From contig PHBW01000006.1 of NCBI GenBank assembly GCA_002840715.1, positions 166,600-230,599 of the forward strand: DNA of 64,000 nucleotides, given 5' to 3'. The DNA is from Chloroflexi bacterium HGW-Chloroflexi-4 (lineage in GTDB: Bacteria; Chloroflexota; Anaerolineae; Anaerolineales; Anaerolineaceae). Below, one piece after another: positions 43,758 through 53,098 of the stretch. A model generated the notes under the pieces. That model had not been told where the DNA came from. It saw only the letters and a program-made list of their open reading frames with translations, and made no database searches. The position numbers and the translations under genes are program-made. Each line of letters begins with the position of its first letter. Positions within the stretch are counted from its first letter, which is position 1.

Positions 43758-43877
43758 TTAATTAATTAGGCACCAATCTGGCGATCTGGAAATTCCTTCA
43801 TCAATCTCTTCAGTGGTGAGCGTGGCAAAGTTCAAGCGGATGCAGCGCTCGCCGTCTTCAGGGGCGGCAAAGAGTAT
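43758..43877 (-). pseudogene. C-terminal remnant of a class I/II PLP aminotransferase
   Basis: The minus strand in this gap reads, in one frame, FAAPEDGERCIRLNFATLTT then EEIDEGI and a stop. This closely resembles the C-terminal end of MocR/AspC-like aminotransferases. No upstream part is present: the frame runs into the aldo/keto reductase 3' end at 43881. It is a decayed fragment, probably left by a deletion or replacement. Confidence 0.7.
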
Positions 43878-43880
43878 TTT

Positions 43881-44876
43881 CTACTGGGTTCGTCCCAGAA
43901 TACTTTCTATTTCAAGGAATTGTCCGCTTGTCAGTGGACCAAATTCCAGCGCTTTTGCGTTTTCCTCAACCTGTTTGACTGTACGGAAGCCTGGGATGGG
44001 AATGGTCTTGACGCTGCGCGCCCACAGCCAACCTAAAGCGCCTTGTGCCAGAGTACGTCCGCCGCTGGTGAGCACTTCACGTACTGCGTTGATCTTGGCG
44101 GTGTATTCTGCACTGGGGATGCCATTTTTGAAGTATTTCATCCATTCGGGGCTTTTCTCACCGCGCACATCATCCGCGGAAGGTTTGATGTTGCCCATGT
44201 ATTTGCCTGTCAGCAGGCCCATGGCCAGCGGACCTCGGTTGATTAGTCCTAAATTCTCTTTTTCACAAACCGCTATGATAGCCGGGTTGTCATCCAATAC
44301 GTTCAACTCAGCCTGAATGGTGGCACAATGTTCTCCCTGAGCGAAGAACTCGGCGCTCTTGGGAAAATCTGTGCTCCAACCGTAGGCGAGAATCTTTTTA
44401 GCGGCTACCAATTCCTCCAAAGTGTCGCGGACGGGACCGGCTTTTTCGGGTGGGAAGCCATTATCATGAAACTGGTAAAGGTCGATATAATCCGTTTCAA
44501 GGCGGTGCAACGAGTCTTCACAGGCTTTACGTATGCCTTCAGGTGTGGTGTCGCTGCCGGTGACCTGGCGGGTGGTTTCATCGAATACGGCATTAAACTT
44601 AGTGGCGATCACGACTTTGTCACGTTTGCCAGCGAGGGCTTTTGCTAAAACGCGTTCACTGTGTCCGGCACCATAAACGTTGGCAGTATCAAAGAATGTC
44701 ACGCCGAGATCAAGCGCAGTATGCACAGCGCGGATGGACTCGTTATCATCCACTTCGCCCCAGCCGTGAGGTTCCGTTCCTGACCAAAAAGGTCCGCCAA
44801 TGGCCCAGCACCCCATACCCAGGGCGCTTATCTCTATGCCGGAACGTCCTAAAGTGCGAGAAAATTTTGTTGTCAT
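43881..44876 (-). CDS. Aldo/keto reductase, copy 1
   Basis: A 331-residue NADPH-type AKR. The catalytic tetrad is recognisable: Asp in FFDTANVYGAGHSERVL, Tyr in the same motif, Lys in KVVIATKF and His in IDLYQFHDNG. The C-terminal cofactor region is KTIPIPGFRTVKQVEENAKA. Substrate unknown; the family reduces aldehydes and ketones or sugar derivatives. It is about 52 nt downstream of a clear paralogue and shares ALGMGCWAIGGP near the N-terminus, so the pair arose by tandem duplication. Confidence 0.9.
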   Translation of the reverse strand: MTTKFSRTLGRSGIEISALGMGCWAIGGPFWSGTEPHGWGEVDDNESIRAVHTALDLGVTFFDTANVYGAGHSERVLAKALAGKRDKVVIATKFNAVFDETTRQVTGSDTTPEGIRKACEDSLHRLETDYIDLYQFHDNGFPPEKAGPVRDTLEELVAAKKILAYGWSTDFPKSAEFFAQGEHCATIQAELNVLDDNPAIIAVCEKENLGLINRGPLAMGLLTGKYMGNIKPSADDVRGEKSPEWMKYFKNGIPSAEYTAKINAVREVLTSGGRTLAQGALGWLWARSVKTIPIPGFRTVKQVEENAKALEFGPLTSGQFLEIESILGRTQ

Positions 44877-44928
44877 TAAATATCTCCAGTCTAAATCACT
44901 AGTTGCTAATCACTATTTTGATTATAGA

Positions 44929-45933
44929 CTAATTTCGTCCTAATATTTGATCGACCTCATTCATTTGCGAAGAGGTCAGAGGGCCAAACACCATGGCCTT
45001 GCAGTTTTCCTCTACCTGCGCGACGGTCTTAAATCCGGGGATGGGCACGGTCAGCGGACTGCGCGCCCAAATCCAGGCCAGCGCGCCCTGGGTGAGGGTG
45101 CGTCCGCCGCTTGTCAACACTTCGCGAATCGAAGCCAGCTTATTTAGCCAGTTCTGGGTGGGTTTGCCGTCTTTAAATGCCGGGTGCCATTGTGCATGGG
45201 CGCGCACATCATCTTTTGCAAAGGTCGTGTCGGGTGCGAATTTGCCGGTGAGCAGACCCATGCCCAACGGACCGCGATTCATGCTGCCCAGATTGAGTTT
45301 TTCACAAAGCGCCAATAATTCATTGTTGCCATCAAGCACACTCAACTGCTGTTGGATCACACCGCAATTGGGCGAAGTGGCAAAAGCCTGAATTGCATCA
45401 GTGCGGTCTGTGCTCCATCCGTAGGTGCGGATCTTGCCGGCTTTGACCATGCTTTCCAGTATTTCGCGAGCGGCCAATGCGCGTTCTGTGGTCAGCCCCC
45501 AAACATGCACCAGATAAACATCGATGTAATCGGTTTCAAGCCGGCGCAGACTGGCTTCAAGACTTTCATTGAGACGGGCAGCCACATTACTTTCTTCTTC
45601 TGTGGCGTCAAAATGAATCACATTTTTTGTCTCTTCATTGACTTGATAACCAAACTTGGTTGAGATCACCACCTGGCTGCGTTTGCCTTTAAATGCCTGC
45701 GCCAAAAGGCGTTCGCTGTGGCCGGCACCGTAATTGGCTGCAGTGTCAAAGAATGTTGCGCCCAGCTCAAATGCACGCTGGATGGCGCGCAGCGATTCGG
45801 CGTCATCGACGCCGCTCCAACCGGCTGGCATGCCGTTGAAGGTCCATGGACCACCAACTGCCCAACAGCCCATGCCGAGGGCGCTGACTTCAATGCCAGA
45901 TCTACCTAAAATGCGAGTCATGTTTTTTATCAT
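44929..45933 (-). CDS. Aldo/keto reductase, copy 2
   Basis: A 334-residue paralogue of the adjacent reductase. FFDTAANYGAGHSERLLAQA holds the catalytic Asp and Tyr, VVISTKFGYQ the Lys and IDVYLVHVWGL the His. The C-terminal PLTVPIPGFKTVAQVEENCK binds the cofactor phosphate. It is the first gene of the pair. The winged-helix regulator on the opposite strand starts about 150 nt away and could share the divergent promoter region, which is inference from position. Confidence 0.9.
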   Translation of the reverse strand: MIKNMTRILGRSGIEVSALGMGCWAVGGPWTFNGMPAGWSGVDDAESLRAIQRAFELGATFFDTAANYGAGHSERLLAQAFKGKRSQVVISTKFGYQVNEETKNVIHFDATEEESNVAARLNESLEASLRRLETDYIDVYLVHVWGLTTERALAAREILESMVKAGKIRTYGWSTDRTDAIQAFATSPNCGVIQQQLSVLDGNNELLALCEKLNLGSMNRGPLGMGLLTGKFAPDTTFAKDDVRAHAQWHPAFKDGKPTQNWLNKLASIREVLTSGGRTLTQGALAWIWARSPLTVPIPGFKTVAQVEENCKAMVFGPLTSSQMNEVDQILGRN

Positions 45934-46049
45934 CTTTTACCTTTCTCATTTCTTTTATCTCATTTTAGCGATTTATTGGCATGTTTGATAGTTCCGATAT
46001 GGCATCAAAAGCATGAATCCACTTGTTTTGAGTGAGGTTAAAATTCCTC

Positions 46050-46094
46050 TTGACTTAATTAGAAATATATCTATAATTAGAAATATGTCTAATT
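46050..46094 (+). promoter_or_regulatory. Promoter with tandem operators for the winged-helix regulator
   Basis: TTGACT (46050-46055) and TATAAT (46072-46077) are 16 nt apart. Two 18-nt tandem copies of TTAGAAATATRTCTA (46059-46076, 46077-46094) overlap the -10 and the start codon; each is a near palindrome (TTAGA / TCTAA). This suggests negative autoregulation by the encoded protein. Confidence 0.78.
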
Positions 46095-46681
46095 ATGATT
46101 TTTCACCCATGGCAACAATGACACTAGATGCTGAAGAGCAGATCAGGGCTTACGTTAACCCGACCCGCATGACCATTTTGGCTTATCTTTCAAAAGAGAA
46201 ACTTTCGGTCTCAAGGGTTGCACAACTCCTCAAGGTCCATCCAGCAAACTTGACCCATCATTTTAAGTTGTTAGAAAAAGCCGGTTTGATCTTTTTGGTT
46301 GAAAAAAGGGAGACCGGAAAAAATCTTGAAAAACTCTACCGGGCAGCCGCGCTTCAATTTGTTGTCGATTCAGAAAATGAGACCACCAACAAACAAGTTT
46401 TAGGCCTCACCATTCTCCGTGACAATTTGAACACCTCCATACAAGCGCTCAAAAATCAGACCGAAGAAAAAGATGTTCTGGCATTGATAAAGACAGTACG
46501 CATTGACCAAAAGGATTTACAAAAATTTGAGAAACGTCTGCTTGACTTGGCTAATGAATTTGGCAGCAGTGCTTCGAAAAAGGGTGAAGTGTACAGTCTA
46601 AATATCAGTGTTTATCCAACAACTGCTGGAGATGTGCCTGGTCAAGAAATTTCGATCAGGATTGATGAAGATAAAAAGTAA
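46085..46681 (+). CDS. ArsR-like winged-helix transcriptional regulator
   Basis: About 198 residues. The N-terminal half is a winged helix: EEQIRAYVNPTRMTILAYLS, LSVSRVAQLLKVHPANLTHH (recognition helix region), LLEKAGLIFLVEKRETGKNL. The C-terminal half is helical, then a beta segment (VYSLNISVYPTTAGDVPGQE). The frame is open from 46013, but a promoter and operator pair place the RNA start near the ATG at 46085, so I take that as the start of a leaderless message. It lies 49 nt before the class A beta-lactamase-like gene and may control it. Confidence 0.82.
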   Translation: MSNYDFSPMATMTLDAEEQIRAYVNPTRMTILAYLSKEKLSVSRVAQLLKVHPANLTHHFKLLEKAGLIFLVEKRETGKNLEKLYRAAALQFVVDSENETTNKQVLGLTILRDNLNTSIQALKNQTEEKDVLALIKTVRIDQKDLQKFEKRLLDLANEFGSSASKKGEVYSLNISVYPTTAGDVPGQEISIRIDEDKK

Positions 46682-46730
46682 AGACCAAACAAGAAATTAG
46701 ATCAAATCAAAATAACATAAGGAGTTAGCC

Positions 46731-47918
46731 ATGTCTAAAAACACGGGTCTTAAAATGCTGCTTTTGATCGGATTAGCCATTATTGTGGTTGGGATGAGCG
46801 TCGCTTTGATATTGATTGCATACCAATATCAAGTGCGAAAAAGCGAGTTTGCGAAGATGGTCATGGATCATCCAGATAATGCAGCCGTTGTTGTTTATAC
46901 CTTCGATGAAAAGGGAGAACTGGTTGAGGATGGTTATGATTTGTATCTCAATGCAGATGCACCACTGGTTGCTGCATCGATGATGAAGGTTATGGTCTTA
47001 ACGGCTTATGAGAGCGCAGTGGTTAGTGGAGATTTAAATCCTGATGAGTTGATCAGTATCGCCGATCTAGAAGCTTATTACCTACCCAAAACAGACGGAA
47101 ATGCTCACATTAACGGTTTGGCGAGTTTGGGACTCAAAACGGATGAACTTGGTTTTGCACATGATCAGCAGGCATCAATCCGTCTTGATGAGATTGCCAA
47201 AATCATGATCCACTATAGCGGAAACGCAGAAACCGATTATCTGATTCACCGTTTAGGTTATGAAAAAGTCAACTCCATTCAGGGGATGTCGCATCATACG
47301 CCCATCCACTCTCTGCTCGGTGCAAGTTTGGCGATGATGAATCATGAAAATTCGCTTGCGAATGATGATCTGCGGCAAACATTAATCAAAGATGTTGAGA
47401 ATATGAATTATGAGTATTTCGATCATCTGGTGGATTTGTATCTTAATGATTCAGAATGGCGCGCCAGACAAATTGATTATATGCGCTCAGATCAATACAT
47501 TAACGCCGCGAACGAATTAGGCTGGCAAGGCCAGGTTGAAGCAGGTCAATTGTTTCCCAAAGGAACGGCGCGCGAATATGCTCAACTGATGGCAAGCATA
47601 GCCAACGGGCGCTTAATCTCTTTGGAAGTCAGCACTCAAATTCAATCCAAACTTGAGAGCATCCCTACTGATTGGCCATTACGAGCCTTCTTCTTTCACC
47701 GCTACGGCAGCAAAGATGGTCTCACCGCCGGATTGATCAACCTTGCATCGTATGGTATTCCCAAGAATGGTCCATTATCCGGCAACTCCAGAGTATCGGT
47801 GGTCATGACCAACAATTTGCCGGTCCAGTTTTGGGTAGATCATGTAAAAGGTGAAAGCATATATTTTGTGCAAGGGGATTTGATGCGGGCGAAGGGAATT
47901 TGGGACCTTTTTCAATAA
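46731..47918 (+). CDS. Class A beta-lactamase-like serine hydrolase, membrane-anchored
   Basis: A 395-residue protein with an N-terminal anchor span (LLLIGLAIIVVGMSVALILI) and an extracellular domain of the serine beta-lactamase/D-Ala-D-Ala carboxypeptidase fold. The nucleophile motif SxxK is SMMK in LVAASMMKVMVLTAYE near residue 84, an SxN-like SGN is in HYSGNAETDYLI and a K-x-G in GSKDGLTAGLIN. It lacks a clear KTG triad, so lactamase activity is uncertain; a peptidoglycan or ester hydrolase is equally possible. GGAG precedes the ATG. It lies directly after the regulator, with which it probably forms a unit. Confidence 0.8.
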   Translation: MSKNTGLKMLLLIGLAIIVVGMSVALILIAYQYQVRKSEFAKMVMDHPDNAAVVVYTFDEKGELVEDGYDLYLNADAPLVAASMMKVMVLTAYESAVVSGDLNPDELISIADLEAYYLPKTDGNAHINGLASLGLKTDELGFAHDQQASIRLDEIAKIMIHYSGNAETDYLIHRLGYEKVNSIQGMSHHTPIHSLLGASLAMMNHENSLANDDLRQTLIKDVENMNYEYFDHLVDLYLNDSEWRARQIDYMRSDQYINAANELGWQGQVEAGQLFPKGTAREYAQLMASIANGRLISLEVSTQIQSKLESIPTDWPLRAFFFHRYGSKDGLTAGLINLASYGIPKNGPLSGNSRVSVVMTNNLPVQFWVDHVKGESIYFVQGDLMRAKGIWDLFQ

Positions 47919-48027
47919 GCGGCAACCAGGGTTTAGTTCTGAAGAAAGCACCAGAATGGTGCATCATTCTCAGATGAGAGTATCGAAGGGAATATCATAA
48001 GGTAACTTGAATGAGTTGTTGAAAGAC

Positions 48028-48056
48028 AAAAAATCCCTGCATGCTAGGGATTTTTT
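48028..48056. terminator. Bidirectional terminator
   Basis: AAAAAATCCCT (48028-48038) pairs perfectly with AGGGATTTTTT (48046-48056). It separates the serine hydrolase gene and the convergent efflux gene. Confidence 0.93.
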
Positions 48057-48086
48057 AGTCTCATTAGAATATCGTAATAATGGGTA

Positions 48087-49322
48087 TTAATTTGCTTCAA
48101 TTTCTACTGTTTTGAGAGTTTGTTCTTTTAACCCTGGCTGACGGACCACCCGTTTGATCACAAACGGCCAGGCGATCAAGGCGATGGATGCCGTGCTGAT
48201 GATCATGACACCGAGTGCCAGAATCATATTATTCCACGGCTGCGAGATGATCTGGGTGCCCAGGCTGCCCATAAGCATGGCGGTGCAGCCCATTAATGAG
48301 GATACCGCGCCGGAATCTCCCTTTTGTTGTTCAAGCAGCATGTTGGTGGCAGGCGAGCGGAAGCAGCTTCCGGCGGTGGAAACCGGCAGCATGCATAATG
48401 CGAAGATCCAGGGTTGCAAGCTGCCCAGCAGGCAAACCAACACACCGCCAAGTGCGATGATGATGTAACATGCGCGGATGATGGTTTCAGAATGAACCCT
48501 GTTTGATAACCTCAAGAAGATCATTGGGCCGAGGATTAATCCGATCGCATTTAATGAAAAATAAAAGCTGTAGGCCTGTCCGCTGAGGTTAAAACCCTCC
48601 TGATAAATATAGGTGGAGGAAGCCACAAACGCCATGGTGGAAAGACTGCCGATCGAAAACATAATCAAGAGCATGGCGAATCCGCGGTTTTTGAGCACAT
48701 GCCCGAGACGCAGCATGCTCGGCAGCAGGCTGCCTGTGTTGCGAACGAGGATGGATTCAGTGAATAACAAACTGCCCACCAATGCCAGAACTCCGATACC
48801 GGTCAGGGTCATAAACACACCCCGCCAAGACATGACCTTAAGCAGAAAGGCGCCTAAAACCGGGGCCAGGGCAGGCGAGAACAACACCATGGATTGCACA
48901 ATGGCGAGGATGGACATGCGTTTCTTTCCGCTGTAAGAATCTTTCACAATGGCAGTGGCGACTGCACCGGCAGCGCTGCCGCCAATGGCTTGAAAAATCC
49001 GAAAAATGATCAGCGCATCAATGCTGTTCACAAACACACAGGCAAGGCTGGCAGCGATGTAGAGCGATAATCCTATCAAAAGAATGGGCTTGCGTCCATA
49101 AAGGTCGCTGAGTGGACCCCAAATGAGGGTACCCAGCGCATAAAATACGAAAAACATGGTCAACGTCAGGTTTGTGCGCTCGGGGCCAACACCGAAATTT
49201 GCGCTCATCGTAGGTAGGGCGGGCAGGTAAAGGTCAGTAGAAAGCGGCACGAATGCGCTTAAAAGAGCAATCAGAACGACCAACCCTTTTATCCCGATAA
49301 TTTTCTGTTTGGTGGTTTCCAT
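48087..49322 (-). CDS. Bcr/CflA-type drug efflux MFS transporter
   Basis: A 411-residue, 12-span major facilitator protein. Motif A, LIWGPLSDLYGRKPILLIGL, follows span two, and FVPLSTDLYLPALPTM in span one is typical of the Bcr/CflA drug-resistance branch, as is AIGGSAAGAVATAIVKD in span four. It exports drugs or metabolites by proton antiport. The frame opens at 49385; I take the ATG at 49322, behind CAGGATTC, because the upstream segment has no transport character. Divergent from the U32 gene. Confidence 0.92.
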   Translation of the reverse strand: METTKQKIIGIKGLVVLIALLSAFVPLSTDLYLPALPTMSANFGVGPERTNLTLTMFFVFYALGTLIWGPLSDLYGRKPILLIGLSLYIAASLACVFVNSIDALIIFRIFQAIGGSAAGAVATAIVKDSYSGKKRMSILAIVQSMVLFSPALAPVLGAFLLKVMSWRGVFMTLTGIGVLALVGSLLFTESILVRNTGSLLPSMLRLGHVLKNRGFAMLLIMFSIGSLSTMAFVASSTYIYQEGFNLSGQAYSFYFSLNAIGLILGPMIFLRLSNRVHSETIIRACYIIIALGGVLVCLLGSLQPWIFALCMLPVSTAGSCFRSPATNMLLEQQKGDSGAVSSLMGCTAMLMGSLGTQIISQPWNNMILALGVMIISTASIALIAWPFVIKRVVRQPGLKEQTLKTVEIEAN

Positions 49323-49504
49323 AAATGAATCCTGAAAAAAATTGAGGTTGGGGCTGGTGTTTTTTTGTTTTAGAAATCGATCCAATAAGCTTTATGCGAA
49401 TCGCCCCATTATACAGCACCCGAATTTTAAATGTAATATTGGAGATTAATTGTTAACCAATAAGGGGACTAATGAAATCAAGACTCGCATGATAAAATCC
49501 TCGC

Positions 49505-51352
49505 ATGTCTGTTGAATTGCTAGCCCCTGCCAAAGACCTCGACACCGGAATCGCAGCCATTAACTGCGGTGCGGATGCGGTTTATATCGGTGCAACCCGC
49601 TTTGGAGCGCGTGAAGCTGCCGGGAATTCATTGGGCGAACTGGACGCGCTTATCCAATATGCACACAAGTATTGGGCAAAGGTTTATGTCACTGTTAATA
49701 CACTACTATATGATTCTGAAATCGCAGATGCTGTTTTGTTGATAAAACAGCTCTACCAGTGCGGAGCGGATGCTGTGATCATTCAAGATCTGGGTCTGCT
49801 GGAATGCGATCTACCGCCAATCCCCATCTTTGCCAGCACGCAAATGCACAACCATACCCCCGAACGTGTGGCTTTTCTCGAAAAGGTGGGCATCAAGCGC
49901 GTCATTCTGGCGCGTGAACTCAGCCTGGAGCAGATCCAAGAAATTCGCCGAAAGACATCTATCGAGCTTGAAACTTTCATCCACGGCGCGTTGTGTGTCA
50001 GTTACAGCGGCCAGTGCACCCTGAGTTATGCCATTGGCGGACGCAGCGGCAACCGCGGTCAATGTGCCCAACCCTGCCGCAACCTTTATTCATTATTGGA
50101 TGGAAACGGAGAGACGATAATCCGGAATCGGCATCTACTTTCAATCCGAGACCTGAACCTGACCGATCATCTGAAAGGATTGTTGGATGCAGGGGTCAGT
50201 TCGTTCAAGATCGAAGGTCGTTTGAAAGACAAGACCTATGTGATGAACACGGTCAGCCATTATCGCCAGGTAATTGACCGGCTTGAAGTGAAGAGAAGTT
50301 CATCTGGAAAAACCACCCTTGATTTTGAACCGGTTGTTGCGAAGACTTTCAATCGCGGATACAGCGATTATTTTATTTTGGGACGCAGCGGCAAGATTGG
50401 CAGTCACGACACACCTAAAACGATTGGCGAACTGATTGGTAAGGTTAAAGAGGTCGCCCGCGGCGGGTTTTGTCTGGATGAAAACCGCGAACCTGTACTC
50501 CTTCACAACGGCGATGGACTGAGCTTTTTTACCGCTGGAAAAGAATTAACCGGGACCCTGGTAAATAGGGTGGACGGCAAGTGGATCTTTCCTGCCAGGT
50601 TGGATGACATCAGCCCAGGATTGGCTCTTTACCGCAACAGCGACAAAGCATTTTTGGACCAGTTGAAGCGCAGCCAGCCAGTTCGCAAGATTGGGGTGAC
50701 GATGACACTCACACAAACTGTTAATGGCTATCAACTTGAACTGCAAGATGAAGACGGAGTCGTTGGGAAGTCAGAATTGGTTTGTGAACATCAATCCGCA
50801 GAAAAGCCCGACAAAGCGATTGAAAATATTCACAAGCAGCTGACCAAGCTGGGCGAAACGGATTTTGTCTGCACCGATTTGAAGGTTGTAATTACACCCA
50901 CTCCGTTTTTGGCAGCAAGTTGGTTAAATGATTTGCGCCGTACTGCAGTTGAAGCGCTGACAAATGCCCGTGAGTTTCAACGGCCAGAAGTGTCTGGTGA
51001 AATTATTCCGAATGATACACAATATCCCGTTAAAGAATTAACCTACCTGGGCAATGTGCTCAACGAGAAAGCCGCGGCTTTTTATAACCGTCATGGTGTG
51101 ACCAGCATTGAGCCGGCAGCCGAAAGCGGCATGGATTTGCGCGGACGCAAGGTGATGACCACCAAATACTGCCTGCGCTATGAACTGGATGCCTGTTTGA
51201 AAGAAAAGAACGCCAAGGTGCTGCAAGAGCCGCTGACATTGGTGGACGAGAACGGGCGCAAGTTGAGGTTGAAGTTTGACTGTGTCGCTTGCGAAATGCA
51301 TGTGTTTTTTGAAAGATCGTCGAACAATGTGTTAACCTTCCCTTATGGTTAG
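49505..51352 (+). CDS. Peptidase U32 family protein
   Basis: A 615-residue protein. The N-terminal TIM-barrel-like U32 domain has ELLAPAKDLDTGIAAINCGA, FASTQMHNHTPERV and IHGALCVSYSGQCTLSYAIG followed by the Cys cluster RGQCAQPCRNLY. Known relatives act in RNA hydroxylation (RlhA, TrhP) rather than protein cleavage, and the Cys set fits a metal or Fe-S site. The C-terminal half carries a DUF3656-type region, and CVACEMHVFFE ends the protein, as in full-length YhbU-family members. TAAAAT is 6 nt before the ATG with no ribosome site, pointing to a leaderless message. Which RNA it modifies is not shown. Confidence 0.87.
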   Translation: MSVELLAPAKDLDTGIAAINCGADAVYIGATRFGAREAAGNSLGELDALIQYAHKYWAKVYVTVNTLLYDSEIADAVLLIKQLYQCGADAVIIQDLGLLECDLPPIPIFASTQMHNHTPERVAFLEKVGIKRVILARELSLEQIQEIRRKTSIELETFIHGALCVSYSGQCTLSYAIGGRSGNRGQCAQPCRNLYSLLDGNGETIIRNRHLLSIRDLNLTDHLKGLLDAGVSSFKIEGRLKDKTYVMNTVSHYRQVIDRLEVKRSSSGKTTLDFEPVVAKTFNRGYSDYFILGRSGKIGSHDTPKTIGELIGKVKEVARGGFCLDENREPVLLHNGDGLSFFTAGKELTGTLVNRVDGKWIFPARLDDISPGLALYRNSDKAFLDQLKRSQPVRKIGVTMTLTQTVNGYQLELQDEDGVVGKSELVCEHQSAEKPDKAIENIHKQLTKLGETDFVCTDLKVVITPTPFLAASWLNDLRRTAVEALTNAREFQRPEVSGEIIPNDTQYPVKELTYLGNVLNEKAAAFYNRHGVTSIEPAAESGMDLRGRKVMTTKYCLRYELDACLKEKNAKVLQEPLTLVDENGRKLRLKFDCVACEMHVFFERSSNNVLTFPYG

Positions 51353-51365
51353 ATTCACCAATCAT

Positions 51366-51740
51366 TTATACATATAGTGCCCAGGGTACGCCGAATTTGT
51401 CGATTAAGCGAACAACACATTCGCTGTAATCCGTTGGTTGTTTTGGTGAAATTATTTTGCAATGATCTGATAGAACAGCATACATTTCATCCAACTCTGC
51501 AAGCGTTGCAAATTGAACAACCAATTGATATCCACAGGCCTGGGTTATCCCATCCTGGTCTCCAAAATCATTCATCATCAATTTTTGATCGTGTATTAGA
51601 ATTTCTGAATGAATTATTTCATTGTCTTTTCCATTTTCAGGGTTTGAAATGATCGACAAGACTTGTACGCTTGAGGATTTTTTATAAAAATCCAACGCTT
51701 CACGACAATTCCCGTTGAAATAGATGTGGGTGCAAAACAT
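51366..51740 (-). CDS. VOC/PhnB-like glyoxalase-fold protein
   Basis: A 124-residue protein of the glyoxalase/bleomycin-resistance fold, PhnB/DUF1428-like branch. IYFNGNCREALDFYKK near the N-terminus, HSEILIHDQKLMMND in the middle and the C-terminal DKFGVPWALYV match the family. The conserved metal-binding His residues are few, so catalysis is doubtful. It is a single minus-strand gene tail to tail with the U32 gene, divergent from the BNR gene. Function unknown. Confidence 0.85.
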   Translation of the reverse strand: MFCTHIYFNGNCREALDFYKKSSSVQVLSIISNPENGKDNEIIHSEILIHDQKLMMNDFGDQDGITQACGYQLVVQFATLAELDEMYAVLSDHCKIISPKQPTDYSECVVRLIDKFGVPWALYV

Positions 51741-51905
51741 GTTATTCCTCCCTGCTAAATGTTGTCTGGTTGACTTAAAAATTATAATCCTAGGTGCAAA
51801 AAGTGTGAGTTTTAAGAAAAAGAAAGTAACTTTTCTTGTGAATTTCTATTTCTTTTTTTGAACAAGGCTTTGTTTTTAGTTTTTTGAATTTGGACAAATT
51901 GTATC

Positions 51906-51934
51906 TTGATTGCAAGTTTTATTTAATCTATAAT
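51906..51934 (+). promoter_or_regulatory. Promoter of the BNR-MoaD pair
   Basis: TTGATT (51906-51911) and TATAAT (51929-51934), spacing 17 nt, about 49 nt before the ATG at 51983. Confidence 0.75.
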
Positions 51935-51982
51935 CAGAGAAATTAATTTGCTTTGTCTTATTTATTATTTCAGGAGGCTGCT

Positions 51983-53098
51983 ATGATAAAAGTTCGCGTA
52001 TTGGTGGGAACTCGCAAGGGGGCTTTTATTTTGACTTCGGATGAAAATCGAATGAATTGGGAGGTCTCCGGCCCGCATTTTTCGGGCTGGGAAATCTACC
52101 ATGTCAACGGTTCTCCTGTAAACCCTGATCGTCTATATGCTTCGCAAACCTCAGACTGGTTCGGACAGGTGATCCAACGCTCGGATGACGGGGGCACCAC
52201 CTGGGAAGCGGTGAATAATGATTTCTCGTACGTAGGCGACCCTGGCACGCATCTGTATTACGACGATTCTCAAAAGCCCTGGGCGTTTAAGCGGGTGTGG
52301 AACCTGCAGCCAAGTTTTACCGACCCTGAATTAGTCTACGCGGGCGTGGAAGATGCCGCCTTGTTCGTCTCAAAAGACGGCGGGCAACATTGGCAGGAGT
52401 TGGAAGGACTGCGCGACGTCAAAGGGCACATGTGGCAGCCCGGAGCAGGTGGGTTATGCCTACATACGATTTTGCTCGACCCAGCCGACCCAAAGCGCAT
52501 TTACGTCGCCATCTCTGCGGCTGGTGCTTTCCGCAGCGAGGATGGCGGTCAAACCTGGGCTCCGATCAATAAAGGGCTGCGCTCAGATTATGAATTGCCT
52601 GATCCCGGGGCTGATGTAGGCCACTGCGTTCACAGTCTGGCAATGCATCCCTCCAATCCCAAAGTGCTGTTCATGCAGAAACACTGGGATGTTCTGCGTT
52701 CTGACGATGCGGGCGATATGTGGCATGAAGTCAGCGGTAATTTGCCGAGCGATTTTGGCTTCCCCATCGCAGTACATGCTCATGAACCTGAAACGATCTA
52801 TGTCGTGCCGATTAAGAGCGACTCGGAGCATTTTCCGCCAGACGGCAAGCTGCGGGTATATCGCAGCCGCAGCGGCGGCAACCAATGGGAAGCCTTGACC
52901 GACGGCCTTCCTCAGCAGGATTGTTACGTGAATGTGCTTCGTAATGCCCTGGCTATGGATACCATCAAGGAATGCGGCATTTACATGGGTACGTCCGGCG
53001 GGCAGGTGTATGTTTCGGCTGATTCAGGCGACCATTGGGAAACCATTGTGCATAACCTGCCGCCTGTTTTATCGGTCGAGGTTCAGGTCATAAAATGA
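51983..53098 (+). CDS. BNR/Asp-box repeat protein (sialidase-like propeller)
   Basis: About 371 residues forming a predicted beta propeller with at least five Asp-box-like loops: [40 protein letters not shown] and [10 protein letters not shown]. It has no signal peptide, so it is probably cytoplasmic, unlike secreted sialidases, and I see no catalytic Arg triad. The start ATG at 51983 follows AGGAGG; the ORF extends to 51953 without support. Its stop overlaps the start of the MoaD-like gene by 4 nt (ATGA), so the two are made together. Role unknown. Confidence 0.85.
   Translation: MIKVRVLVGTRKGAFILTSDENRMNWEVSGPHFSGWEIYHVNGSPVNPDRLYASQTSDWFGQVIQRSDDGGTTWEAVNNDFSYVGDPGTHLYYDDSQKPWAFKRVWNLQPSFTDPELVYAGVEDAALFVSKDGGQHWQELEGLRDVKGHMWQPGAGGLCLHTILLDPADPKRIYVAISAAGAFRSEDGGQTWAPINKGLRSDYELPDPGADVGHCVHSLAMHPSNPKVLFMQKHWDVLRSDDAGDMWHEVSGNLPSDFGFPIAVHAHEPETIYVVPIKSDSEHFPPDGKLRVYRSRSGGNQWEALTDGLPQQDCYVNVLRNALAMDTIKECGIYMGTSGGQVYVSADSGDHWETIVHNLPPVLSVEVQVIK

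Noticed and set aside
51983..53098. Exo-alpha-sialidase
   Set aside because: Asp-boxes are present, but no signal peptide or catalytic Arg triad was seen.
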